Below the pieces are notes generated by a model. It was not told the origin of the DNA. It searched no databases and saw nothing but the letters and a program-made list of their open reading frames with translations. Below, piece by piece: positions 6,766 through 13,748 of a DNA stretch of 22,048 nt. The stretch is from assembly GCA_028289305.1 (NCBI GenBank), contig JANQQO010000177.1:1-22048 (forward strand), given 5' to 3'. Position 1 is the stretch's first letter; each line of letters starts with the position of its first letter. A program made the translations under genes and the position numbers. The stretch is from Rickettsiales bacterium. GTDB taxonomy: Bacteria > Pseudomonadota > Alphaproteobacteria > Rickettsiales > JANQQO01.

Positions 6766-7674
6766 TTATCGTATAATATCGCTCGGCCCATAGCCTTGTG
6801 CATAGAGCAACGCGGTAAGATCCGTATGGTCAATACGCGCGTGCACTGCGCTGCGCACCGCAGGTTTAGCATGATAGGCCACACCAAGCCCTGCTAATTG
6901 CAACATTGGGAGATCGTTTGCACCATCACCCACTGCGAGTGTTTCTTGCTCCTGTAAGCCGAACTTCTCTGTGTAATACGACAATGCATCCCGTTTGGCA
7001 AGTTTATCGCGAATAGGTGGCACCACCGCACCTGTGAGCACGCCGTCAGCAAGCTCTAACACATTCGCTTCTTCAATATCAAAGCCCAATGCCTCCTTCA
7101 CGCGGGAGGTAAAAAAGGTGAATCCGCCAGATACTAGCAACGTCTTCGCACCTTGTTTCCGCATGGTGGCCACCAGCTCCTTCGCACCCGGCATAAAGGT
7201 AATACGTTCTTCATATGCGGTGTGGAGCACTGTTTCTGGTAAGCCCTTAAGGAGTTGTACGCGCTCGATCAGCGCCTCTTTAAAATCCAGCTCACCATTC
7301 ATCGCCCGCGCGGTGATCGCCGAGACTTCCTCCTTCAACCCAGCAAAATCCGCCAACTCATCGACGCATTCCTGCTGGATAATGGTAGAATCCATATCAC
7401 AGATCAGCAGCTTTTTCTTCCGCTCCGCAGCAGGCTGTACAATGTAGTCAAACGGCACCGCTTCCAGCAAATGCTCCAACATCCCCACCGCATCTTCCAC
7501 ACCCAACACCGCGAAAAAAATATCGCATGCTTCCTCTTCTGCCAGCCACTCCACACCGGTCACAATACCGCCATGGTGCTGCAGCGCGTCGACCACGCTG
7601 CCAATTTCTAGCTGGTCAAGCGCGCCTGGAGCTGCAATCAGGGTAACAACATTATCCGTATGGTAATCTGGCAT
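6766..7674 (-). CDS. serB: Phosphoserine phosphatase
   Basis: Hydrolyses O-phosphoserine to serine, the last step of serine synthesis. The C-terminal HAD phosphatase has all four motifs: DMDST (93-97, nucleophile Asp93 and acid/base Asp95), SGGFT (182-186), a Lys near 224-227 in RDKLAKRDA, and GDGANDLPML (249-258). The Mg2+-binding cap region includes ECVDELADFAG (102-112). The N-terminal 80 residues resemble the ACT-like regulatory domain common in alphaproteobacterial SerB. The length (302) is typical. It is the first gene of serB-csrA-tyrA, and its start lies only 21 bases from the divergent miaA start, so its promoter must overlap miaA coding sequence. A short inverted repeat (ACCCA 6754-6758, TGGGT 6762-6766) at the stop codon lacks a T tract, so read-through into csrA is expected. 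Very confident. Confidence 0.96.
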   Translation of the reverse strand: MPDYHTDNVVTLIAAPGALDQLEIGSVVDALQHHGGIVTGVEWLAEEEACDIFFAVLGVEDAVGMLEHLLEAVPFDYIVQPAAERKKKLLICDMDSTIIQQECVDELADFAGLKEEVSAITARAMNGELDFKEALIERVQLLKGLPETVLHTAYEERITFMPGAKELVATMRKQGAKTLLVSGGFTFFTSRVKEALGFDIEEANVLELADGVLTGAVVPPIRDKLAKRDALSYYTEKFGLQEQETLAVGDGANDLPMLQLAGLGVAYHAKPAVRSAVHARIDHTDLTALLYAQGYGPSDIIR

Positions 7675-7695
7675 GGTGGGTTATATATATGGCCT

Positions 7696-8628
7696 ATGTC
7701 ACAACGCATTCTACTTCTTGCCGGGCCCACCGCTAGCGGTAAATCAGCACTTGCAATGGCGCTCGCAGCAAAAGAGCCCTGTGTTATCATTAATGCCGAT
7801 AGCATGCAAGTCTATCGCGAGCTACCGATTATTACCGCTCAGCCCAGCGAAGAAGAAAAGCAGCAGGTGCCACATCGGCTATACGGTGTATTGCCCGCTG
7901 CCGAACCCTGTTCAGCAGGAAAATGGCTGCAGCTAGCAAGGGAAGCCATTGCCGCCACGTGGGAAGAGGGGAATATTCCTCTGCTGGTCGGCGGCACGGG
8001 TCTTTATTTCAAAACCCTGATGCACGGCATCGCCCATATCCCAGAAATCCCTTCTGATGTACGGGAAGCAGCGCGTGCGCGCCTTGAGGCGATAGGCCAC
8101 ACGGCGTTTCATGCAGAGCTTGCAGAAAAAGATCCTGCGAGCGCCGCCTCGTTAAATGAGGGAGATACCCAGCGCCTGCTGCGTGCATGGGAAGTGGTGG
8201 AGCACACCGGCACACCGCTCAGCGAATGGCAAAAAGCACCCGCCAAAGCGCCCTACCCAGATGCCAAATTCTTCGGCGTATTCTTAGCGCCCACGCGCGA
8301 GGAAAATTACGCACGCTGCAACCAGCGCTTTTTAGACATGCTGGAAAACGGTGCATTAGATGAGGTGGCAGCGCTCGACGCTCTAGGCCTTGCTGATACA
8401 TTACCCGCCATGCGCGCCCATGGCGTACCAGAACTCCGTGCACTACTGCACGGCACCCTCTCGCGTGAAGAAGCCATCACCCGGGCCCAGGCCAACACCC
8501 GCCACTATGTCAAACGGCAGCACACCTGGTTCACCCACCAAATGCCTGAACTGACTCCTTATACACATAATGAAGATACGCTCACAGCGCTTAGCGCGGC
8601 ATGCCAATCATCTGGCGCGCATGGGTAA
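7696..8628 (+). CDS. miaA: tRNA dimethylallyltransferase
   Basis: Transfers a dimethylallyl group to N6 of A37 in tRNAs that read UNN codons, which supports accurate decoding. I chose ATG 7696, giving 310 residues. The longer frame from 7660 adds 12 residues not seen in the family and would overlap the divergent serB start. Motifs: P-loop GPTASGKS (10-17), DSMQVYR (35-41, catalytic Asp35), GGTGLYFK (99-106), NEGDTQRLLRAWEV (154-167) and the C-terminal TRHYVKRQHTWF (268-279), the usual YAKRQ-type tRNA-binding motif. The length matches the usual 300-316. The last 38 bases overlap the 3' end of the converging small gene at 8591-9028. Very confident. Confidence 0.97.
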   Translation: MSQRILLLAGPTASGKSALAMALAAKEPCVIINADSMQVYRELPIITAQPSEEEKQQVPHRLYGVLPAAEPCSAGKWLQLAREAIAATWEEGNIPLLVGGTGLYFKTLMHGIAHIPEIPSDVREAARARLEAIGHTAFHAELAEKDPASAASLNEGDTQRLLRAWEVVEHTGTPLSEWQKAPAKAPYPDAKFFGVFLAPTREENYARCNQRFLDMLENGALDEVAALDALGLADTLPAMRAHGVPELRALLHGTLSREEAITRAQANTRHYVKRQHTWFTHQMPELTPYTHNEDTLTALSAACQSSGAHG

Positions 8629-9028
8629 AGCAATCCTCCGCAGAGAGTTCGCAGCCAATATGGGTCACCAGCTCTTTAATGAATTTCTGAAATGAGGCAA
8701 GCTCCGCCTCCTGTTCAGAAGAAAATGCACCGCCTTGCTGACGCATCGCTTTTTCTTCTGCGACACAGCGCGCAATAAACCATATCGGTTCAATACCCGG
8801 CGTTTTCGTACGCTCTAATTCCTCTCGCAACACCCGCAACAAATAATCGGATTTCAGGTGATGCAATGTCGCAAGCTCCCGCACCTTCTCTTTATCAATA
8901 GGATGATCTAGCGGCCCATTGCGATATTTCTTTAAGCGTGCAATGCGATAGGTATCCCGCCGAATCTTTTGATACGCCGCATTCCCATCTTCTCCCACGC
9001 CAAAAAGCTGTACTATTTTCTGCCACAT
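8591..9028 (-). CDS. Small unknown protein overlapping the miaA 3' end
   Basis: A 145-residue protein I do not recognise. It is charged and probably all-helical, with a basic N-terminal part (Lys/Arg at 21-36) and Leu-rich helices at about 45-75 and 105-125. There is no signal peptide or membrane segment. Two cysteines (126, 133) and His residues (54, 55, 123, 136) lie scattered in it, but no clear metal motif. The ATG is preceded by GAGAGGG at a suitable distance, which supports translation. It converges on miaA and overlaps its last 38 bases, with no terminator visible between them. The XRE regulator gene lies 90 bases upstream on the same strand, so read-through into this gene is possible. 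The gap 9029-9118 shows no other feature. I think the gene is real, with unknown function. Confidence 0.7.
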   Translation of the reverse strand: MWQKIVQLFGVGEDGNAAYQKIRRDTYRIARLKKYRNGPLDHPIDKEKVRELATLHHLKSDYLLRVLREELERTKTPGIEPIWFIARCVAEEKAMRQQGGAFSSEQEAELASFQKFIKELVTHIGCELSAEDCFTHARQMIGMPR

Positions 9029-9118
9029 ACCATAGCCCTCTCGCCCTCATTATACATGGTTTTTACCATCTATATTAGTCTTATTTACATAGTTAATAAG
9101 AGTGGCGATCTATATGCG

Positions 9119-9760
9119 CTATGGCGACTTTGGTACTATCCCCGCTTCCCAGTGTGCCAAGAATTGCTCTCTGTAACTATCAGCAATTTCAGCGTTTTCT
9201 ATTAAAACTACCTTCTGTGGCGGCCCCCAGAGTAAAATCGCATATTTATTATCATATACATAATAAGGAGTTTTACTGAAAAACTGCTTTGGCACCCAGC
9301 GATAATGCTCCAGTGGCTCAATAAAATTGGTATCCCCCTCACATGAAAGCAGTTTGGTCTTAATGCCATATTTAATGCGCTTATCGATCTGTTCAATAAT
9401 ACGTGGACCACCAAAATTTTTATATTTTTCCTCCTCTATGCCAGAAATCATCAGTTCTTTTTCTGTGCCTACTAACGTTTCAAATATATCGTGCAGCAGG
9501 CGAAGTAGGCTATCACTGCCTTCAAATATTTGAGCTTTAAGTACCGAACTTCTTAAGCGAACACCCGGCCCTTCTAAAAACTCCACCCCGGCTGTCTCAA
9601 ACGCTCTTTGAATAGCCTCAACCGTTTCCACTTTTGGGTTAGCAATACGCCTCTCTAGCGTGTTTATAGAGGGTTTTGAAAGACTCGCTGCCTCAGCTAG
9701 CTCTTCTTGTGTCCACTCCAACAAAGCACGCGCTGCTTTAATTTGCTCTACAGAAATCAT
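9119..9760 (-). CDS. XRE-family regulator with PLD-like C-terminal domain
   Basis: A 213-residue cytoplasmic regulator. Residues 5-62 are a typical XRE/Cro helix-turn-helix of the alphaproteobacterial type: QIKAARALLEW, TQEELAEAASLS, SINTLERR, then a helix ending in AGVEFLEG and GVRL (66-69). Residues about 85-206 form a separate domain containing a Leu-rich helix, KELMISGI (101-108), KTKLLSC (134-140), a 'tyrosine-valine-tyrosine-Asp, aliphatic, Trp-Gly-Pro-Pro, VVLIEN' strand-turn-strand (166-189) and a final helix YREQFLAHWEAG (196-207). That ending is reminiscent of the degenerate phospholipase D-like effector domain of TrmB and related regulators; I see no HKD catalytic motif. It diverges from the receiver-domain gene at 9911 and shares an overlapping promoter with it, so autoregulation and control of that gene are likely. 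Composition is more AT-rich than flanking genes, consistent with acquisition. The HTH is secure; the effector domain is inferred. Confidence 0.85.
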   Translation of the reverse strand: MISVEQIKAARALLEWTQEELAEAASLSKPSINTLERRIANPKVETVEAIQRAFETAGVEFLEGPGVRLRSSVLKAQIFEGSDSLLRLLHDIFETLVGTEKELMISGIEEEKYKNFGGPRIIEQIDKRIKYGIKTKLLSCEGDTNFIEPLEHYRWVPKQFFSKTPYYVYDNKYAILLWGPPQKVVLIENAEIADSYREQFLAHWEAGIVPKSP

Positions 9761-9810
9761 TGTCTATCAATAGGTTATGTTAATTTTTATCACATATCTA
9801 TGCTTTTTAC

Positions 9811-9839
9811 ATAATATATCATATAAAAAGCGTTGACAA
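9811..9839 (-). promoter_or_regulatory. Sigma-70 promoter for the XRE regulator
   Basis: On the minus strand, TTGTCA (9839-9834), a 17-base spacer and TATTAT (9816-9811) form a strong sigma-70-type promoter. The expected start near 9804 gives a leader of about 44 bases. Its -35 overlaps the -35 of the plus-strand promoter by five bases. Confidence 0.7.
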
Positions 9840-9861
9840 CCCCTTTATTTTTATGTATTAT
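9833..9861 (+). promoter_or_regulatory. Sigma-70 promoter for the receiver-domain gene
   Basis: Consensus TTGACA (9833-9838), a 17-base spacer and TATTAT (9856-9861). The expected start near 9868 gives a leader of about 43 bases before ATG 9911. The -10 box lies in the centre of a perfect inverted repeat, so a bound repressor would occlude it. Confidence 0.75.
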
Positions 9862-9910
9862 ACATAATATAAAATGTTAATAACGTTAAAATGCAGAGAA
9901 AGAGGTAATT

Positions 9911-10474
9911 ATGACCGAACAAAAAACCATTATTGTATTTGAAGATGATGAAAGATGGCAGCAGCATCTTGTAGAAGAGCTGCAAGAAGCTGGCCATAAA
10001 GTGCATGCGTTTGATCAATTCTCGGATGAAGCGCTCGCTATGTTAGGGTTAGAGAGAGATCCTGATATACATCCCTACTCACTAAAGATGGGTGAGAATC
10101 CATCATGTAGCATCGATATGATGCTTGTAGATGGAATACTAAATAGCGAGGAGTATGCCGCTCGTGCCGAAGTATTTAGGACGGCCATTTCCATCCTACC
10201 CGATAGTACACCCGCACGTAATGTGCCATATCTTGATATTAGTACTGAAGGTAGGGTTAGTAACGCCACTGAAATTAACTTCATCGGCAGTGTTACAGGA
10301 AAAAGGCATGGCAGCGAGCAAATTTGGGCAAAAAGCGTTGTAAACGCAGTAAATACCTACTTCGCTGAGCACAGCCGTTCTACAGATCCTAATCCGGTTG
10401 TTGGAGAATTCACCCAACACCTTGCGGATCAACAACAAGGAACTAACAGAGGCGCCGATCTCCCACCACAATAA
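9911..10474 (+). CDS. Atypical stand-alone receiver-domain (response-regulator-like) protein
   Basis: A 187-residue protein whose N terminus, KTIIVFEDDERWQQHLVEEL (5-24), matches the beginning of a response-regulator receiver domain, with acidic Glu11-Asp12-Asp13. The likely phosphoacceptor is Asp74 in MMLVDG (70-75). It comes about 20 residues later than usual because of an inserted, poorly conserved segment (about 45-67). Thr112 or Ser111 and Lys131 may stand for the conserved Thr/Ser and Lys, but their context is weak. There is no output domain; the last 35 residues are polar, Gln/Asn-rich and probably disordered. AGAGG (9901-9905) lies 5 bases before the ATG. It is divergent from the XRE regulator, and no histidine kinase is adjacent. 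It could be a phosphorylatable partner or a degenerate signalling adaptor. Receiver homology is moderately sure, function unknown. Confidence 0.75.
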   Translation: MTEQKTIIVFEDDERWQQHLVEELQEAGHKVHAFDQFSDEALAMLGLERDPDIHPYSLKMGENPSCSIDMMLVDGILNSEEYAARAEVFRTAISILPDSTPARNVPYLDISTEGRVSNATEINFIGSVTGKRHGSEQIWAKSVVNAVNTYFAEHSRSTDPNPVVGEFTQHLADQQQGTNRGADLPPQ

Positions 10475-10477
10475 ACC

Positions 10478-10509
10478 AAAAACCCCCACCCTGCGATGCA
10501 GAGTGGGGG
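10478..10509 (-). terminator. Intrinsic terminator of the flgFGAH operon
   Basis: A 12-bp stem with one C/A mismatch (10483-10494 pairing with 10498-10509) closes a 3-base loop. On the minus strand it is followed directly by TTTTT (10482-10478). It lies 57 bases past the flgH stop. It has no T tract in the plus direction, so it should act mainly on the flagellar operon, although it sits right after the receiver gene's stop (10474). Confidence 0.85.
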
Positions 10510-10565
10510 AAATGGGCAACAAACCAAGGGGAAAAGGGAGACACCTAGCAAGGATGTCACACTCG

Positions 10566-11315
10566 CTAGAAAGGAGAAAGGATATCCACGATCTGCTGCC
10601 CAATTCGGGGTTCTTGTACATCGGTGATGGTGCCACGGCCACCATATGACACACGCGCTTCTGCAATTTGATTCAACTGCACCTCGTTTTCTGGGGATAT
10701 ATCACCGGGGCGCACAACACCATGAATAGCAAGTTGCCGCACCTCAAAATTCACGCGCACCTCCTGGCTACCATAAATCACCAGATTACCATTCGGTAAC
10801 ACCTGCGTTATCATAGCAGCAATTTCTGCTTCGATTTTCTCTTCACGATCAATGGTCCCTTCACCGGAAGTGTCTGTCTGGCTATCAATGCCTAATAAAT
10901 TATCCGCCTCGGTTTCAGCCGGCAATATGCCACGAATACGCTTTTGCAAACCAAATGCATTGGGAATCGGCAAGGTTTCCGTCGCAGAACGCTTACGCTC
11001 CGTGGTATTCTCAAGCTCTGCCCTGTCATCAATGCGTACCCGCACCCGCAAGATATCGCCTACGTCCCGCGCCCGCATATCGCGAAAGAACGTCCTTGCA
11101 CCCGGCTCCCAGAGAGAATTCGCCGTACGTATATGGGTGCGCTCTGGCGGTGGCGGCGAAGGCCAACTCACAGGCGCATAGGTTTTCTCTTCTATCGGAT
11201 TTTTAATCTCCTCCAGCGGCGGCATCTGCCCCACCGTCTCCAGCTTATCCAACTGCGCTTGCGTACAGCCTGAAAGCGCTGTTGCAGCCAGTAATGTAAT
11301 CATATGTTTACGCAT
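10566..11315 (-). CDS. flgH: Flagellar L-ring lipoprotein FlgH
   Basis: Builds the L ring, the outer-membrane bushing of the flagellar rod. I chose ATG 11315, 7 bases after AAGGAG, giving 249 residues; a GTG one codon upstream is also in frame. A lipoprotein signal ends in LSGC with acylated Cys17. A Pro-rich stretch (about 48-62) precedes the characteristic SLWEPGARTFFRDMRARDVGDIL segment (67-89). Further family segments are ITQVLPNGNLVIYGSQEVRVN (190s), VRQLAIHGVVRPGDI and a C-terminal GRGTITDVQEPRIGQQIVDILSPF. Length is in the usual range. It is the last gene of flgF-flgG-flgA-flgH. flgI, the P-ring gene often found next, is absent here and must lie elsewhere. Very confident. Confidence 0.95.
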   Translation of the reverse strand: MRKHMITLLAATALSGCTQAQLDKLETVGQMPPLEEIKNPIEEKTYAPVSWPSPPPPERTHIRTANSLWEPGARTFFRDMRARDVGDILRVRVRIDDRAELENTTERKRSATETLPIPNAFGLQKRIRGILPAETEADNLLGIDSQTDTSGEGTIDREEKIEAEIAAMITQVLPNGNLVIYGSQEVRVNFEVRQLAIHGVVRPGDISPENEVQLNQIAEARVSYGGRGTITDVQEPRIGQQIVDILSPF

Positions 11316-11337
11316 CACCTTTCTCCTTTATCGTATT

Positions 11338-12174
11338 TTAGCGACTCGCTAATTGGTCCGAACGCGCGGCACTGCCATAATCCACCACGGCTATATTCTG
11401 TTCTGTCACCGTTGCTTGCACCACCACATTGCTGCGCGTATTGCGTACACGAATCACCTCGCCCTTCGCACCGCCACTTAGCGCCACGCCTTCTGTTTTC
11501 AGCTCAATCCCACTGCCGTAATAATACAAGCTTACCAAATCCCCTTTGCTCACCAGCTCCGGCGTCACCAAATCACTGCGGCGCAGCGGGCGATCAGGAA
11601 TAATGGTACGCCGTGGCGTAAAGCCCAATACTTCGTCTTTGTGCTGAATCACCGTATCCCGCACCCGGCGCTTGGGCACACGACGCCACATAATGTCATT
11701 CTCGCTAATCACATCCCCGTTATTTAGACGCTTATTCAGCACCGGTATTTCCACCACTTCAACAAAGCGGCCACGCACTTCCAGCGTACCTTCTGGCAAA
11801 GAGGGCGCCGAGCGCACATCGAGCGGAGCTGTCGCGTGTAAATCGGCGCCAGATATATGCTGCACATCCGCCTCTAGTAGCGCATCAAAACGCCGTGCCT
11901 GTGGATTAAAATCGAGCTTGGCCAAACGAAAATCGTGATCGAAATACAGCTCGATTTCCTGCTTTATAGGGAATGTATCCGCCGTACCACTCACCGTGGC
12001 ATAGACATTATCCACCATAATATGCTCACCCGCACCTGCCTGTTGCAGCGCTTCGTTCAGCTCTTCCCGTACATCTTCAAACGGGAAGTGATACTCCGCC
12101 ACCACATCTTCCGCACGTGCTTCAGCAGAAAACGCCAGCACAACAAGTAATAATATGACTTTATAATAACGCAT
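11338..12174 (-). CDS. flgA: Flagellar P-ring assembly chaperone FlgA
   Basis: A periplasmic chaperone needed for assembly of FlgI into the P ring. A Sec signal peptide is visible: basic start, hydrophobic core (6-16) and likely cleavage after ARA at residue 21. The C-terminal SAF-type domain (about 138-265) shows the family features VLNKRLNNGDVISENDI (146-162), IIPDRPLRRSDL (192-203), LVSKGDLVSLYYYGSGI and a V-x-V-x-N-x-x-S-x-x-V ending. The long N-terminal periplasmic part (22-135) is as variable as usual in alphaproteobacteria. AAGGGAG lies 6 bases before the ATG. It is third in the operon, 17 bases after flgG and 22 before flgH. Confident. Confidence 0.93.
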   Translation of the reverse strand: MRYYKVILLLVVLAFSAEARAEDVVAEYHFPFEDVREELNEALQQAGAGEHIMVDNVYATVSGTADTFPIKQEIELYFDHDFRLAKLDFNPQARRFDALLEADVQHISGADLHATAPLDVRSAPSLPEGTLEVRGRFVEVVEIPVLNKRLNNGDVISENDIMWRRVPKRRVRDTVIQHKDEVLGFTPRRTIIPDRPLRRSDLVTPELVSKGDLVSLYYYGSGIELKTEGVALSGGAKGEVIRVRNTRSNVVVQATVTEQNIAVVDYGSAARSDQLASR

Positions 12175-12191
12175 CGCTTACTCCCTTCCCA

Positions 12192-12977
12192 TTACGTGAT
12201 TTGCGATAATTGTTGCATCATCTCATCAGCAGTACTAATCACCCGTGAATTCAGCTCATAGGCGCGCTGTGCAGTGATAAGATTGGTGATCTCAGTAACC
12301 GAATCGACATTGGAGGTTTCTAGAAACCCTTGCTGTATCTCGCCAAACCCATCATCTCCAGCAAACCCTTGCGTTGGCGTGCCAGAGGCTTCCGTCTCAC
12401 GGAAAAGGTTATCGCCCAGCGCGTCTAGGCCTGCCTCATTAAGAAAGGTGGCTATATCAAGCTGGCCTACATTAGTGGGCGTGGTGGAGGTATCGGTTGT
12501 CGCAATGATCTCACCGGTTTCGTTCACATCAATACTCGTAGCATCTTGCGGAACGGTAATACCTGGAGACACCGTATACCCTTCCGCCGTTACCAAATCG
12601 CCATCCCCGTTCACTTGAAATGAGCCAGAACGCGTATATGCCTCACCGCCATCCGGCAAGGTGATAACGAAAAAGCCTCGCCCAGCAATCGCCAGATCAA
12701 AGTTATTGGATGTTTGCAGTAAATTGCCCTGCTCCATAATGCGATACACCGCACCGGTACGCACGCCGAGGCCTACCTGCACGCCTGTTGGGATCACCGT
12801 CCCTGCATCAGAAGAGGTGGTGCCTGCGCGCGTCTGATTCTGGTAAATCAGATCCTGAAATTCTGCACGCTGGCGCTTAAATGACGTGGTATTCAAATTC
12901 GCAATATTATTCGAAATCACATCAATGTTTAGTTGCTGCGCTTGCATACCTGTAGCGGCGGTACTCAATGCTTTCAT
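12192..12977 (-). CDS. flgG: Flagellar distal rod protein FlgG
   Basis: Forms the distal rod that crosses the periplasm and outer membrane and joins the hook. The 261-residue length is standard. The N-terminal rod/hook motif, with ATGMQAQQLNIDVISNNIAN (8-27) followed by NTTSFKRQRAEF, and the C-terminal helix with SNVDSVTEITNLITAQRAYE (232-251) are both clear. The central part carries GRGFFVI and YTRSGSFQVNGDGDLVT, also canonical. An unusually purine-rich leader (AAGGAGAAGGAGAA) precedes the ATG. It lies between flgF and flgA in the same operon. The rod protein is exported by the flagellar type III apparatus without a cleavable signal. Very confident. Confidence 0.97.
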   Translation of the reverse strand: MKALSTAATGMQAQQLNIDVISNNIANLNTTSFKRQRAEFQDLIYQNQTRAGTTSSDAGTVIPTGVQVGLGVRTGAVYRIMEQGNLLQTSNNFDLAIAGRGFFVITLPDGGEAYTRSGSFQVNGDGDLVTAEGYTVSPGITVPQDATSIDVNETGEIIATTDTSTTPTNVGQLDIATFLNEAGLDALGDNLFRETEASGTPTQGFAGDDGFGEIQQGFLETSNVDSVTEITNLITAQRAYELNSRVISTADEMMQQLSQIT

Positions 12978-13010
12978 GGGGGGTTCTCCTTCTCCTTGGT
13001 TACTCTATAG

Positions 13011-13745
13011 TTATTGTGGGTTTTGCCGTGCGAGTGTTTGAATCGTACGGCGTTCTAAATTATGCATGTCACTAATAATCTTCTGGGTAGTGCCGGTAGA
13101 GCGCGAGGTTTGTATCAACGCTGTCAGCTCCTTCACCGAAACAACATTAGATTTCTCCAATGCGCCCTGCACTAGCGCATATTCATCTGCTGTGGCTTGT
13201 CTGGGAGCAGCCTCCGATTCATATAAACCATTTCCATGGCGTTTTAGGGATTGCTGATTATCAAAATTGACGACATTAATGCGGCCACGCGTATCGCCAC
13301 CCGCACCAATTAAAATCGTGCCATCTTCCCCAATCCGAATATCGACATCATCAGGCTGCAACTGAATAGCCCCACCAGCGCCCTTCACCTTATATCCTTC
13401 TGGCGTCACTAACGACCCGTCGCCTGCCACCTGAAAACTGCCTACGCGTGTGTAGCGCTCACCGAGCGGTGTATCGACTGCAAAAAACCCTTCACCATTA
13501 ATTGCTACATCCAGCTTTCGATGCGTTGCTCGAATCTCGCCCTGCGATGTATCAAGAACGCTAGCCACATCTTGGGAGAATGCTATTTCATTTTCCCTGC
13601 CAGCATTCACCACATAATCTTTAAACAACATACGCTCAGCACGATAGCCCGTGGTATCGAGATTCGCGATATTGTTCGCAATGACATCCATCTGACGCAT
13701 GAGTGCCGTCTGGCGTGACACCGCTAAATAAATTGTGTTGTCCAT
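13011..13745 (-). CDS. flgF: Flagellar proximal rod protein FlgF
   Basis: A rod subunit, exported by the flagellar type III system. Two consecutive ATG codons (13748 and 13745) are possible starts; the second lies 7 bases after AAGGAG and gives the usual MDN-type N terminus (244 residues). The family motif MDVIANNIANLDTTGY (19-34), GEGFFAVDTPLGERYTRVGS and the C-terminal SNVVSVKELTALIQTSRS segment are present. It is closely related to flgG but shorter. It is the first gene of flgF-flgG-flgA-flgH, about 42 bases downstream of the start predicted from the sigma-54 promoter. Very confident. Confidence 0.96.
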   Translation of the reverse strand: MDNTIYLAVSRQTALMRQMDVIANNIANLDTTGYRAERMLFKDYVVNAGRENEIAFSQDVASVLDTSQGEIRATHRKLDVAINGEGFFAVDTPLGERYTRVGSFQVAGDGSLVTPEGYKVKGAGGAIQLQPDDVDIRIGEDGTILIGAGGDTRGRINVVNFDNQQSLKRHGNGLYESEAAPRQATADEYALVQGALEKSNVVSVKELTALIQTSRSTGTTQKIISDMHNLERRTIQTLARQNPQ

Positions 13746-13748
13746 CAT

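Larger units (their letters stand above)
9808..9871. repeat. Paired operator-like repeats in the divergent promoter
   Basis: The 11-base sequence TACATAATATA occurs at 9808-9818 and again at 9861-9871, 53 bases apart, close to five helical turns. The right copy is part of a perfect inverted repeat, TATGTAT (9852-9858), T, ATACATA (9860-9866), which covers the plus-strand -10 box. The left copy covers the minus-strand -10 box. An inverted repeat GCTTTTT (9802-9808) / AAAAAGC (9825-9831) flanks the left site. The layout suggests operators for the XRE protein; binding is inferred. Confidence 0.6.

Noticed and set aside
6754..6766. Inverted repeat at the serB stop as a terminator
   Set aside because: Five-bp stem without a T tract; csrA starts 35 bases later on the same strand and is more likely co-transcribed.
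7660..7695. Upstream in-frame ATG for miaA
   Set aside because: It adds 12 residues not found in MiaA and would overlap the divergent serB start; ATG 7696 gives the standard N terminus.
9877..9889. TTAA-N5-TTAA resembling a CtrA site in the leader of the receiver gene
   Set aside because: Spacing is 5 instead of 7 and it lies downstream of the predicted start in a very AT-rich stretch.
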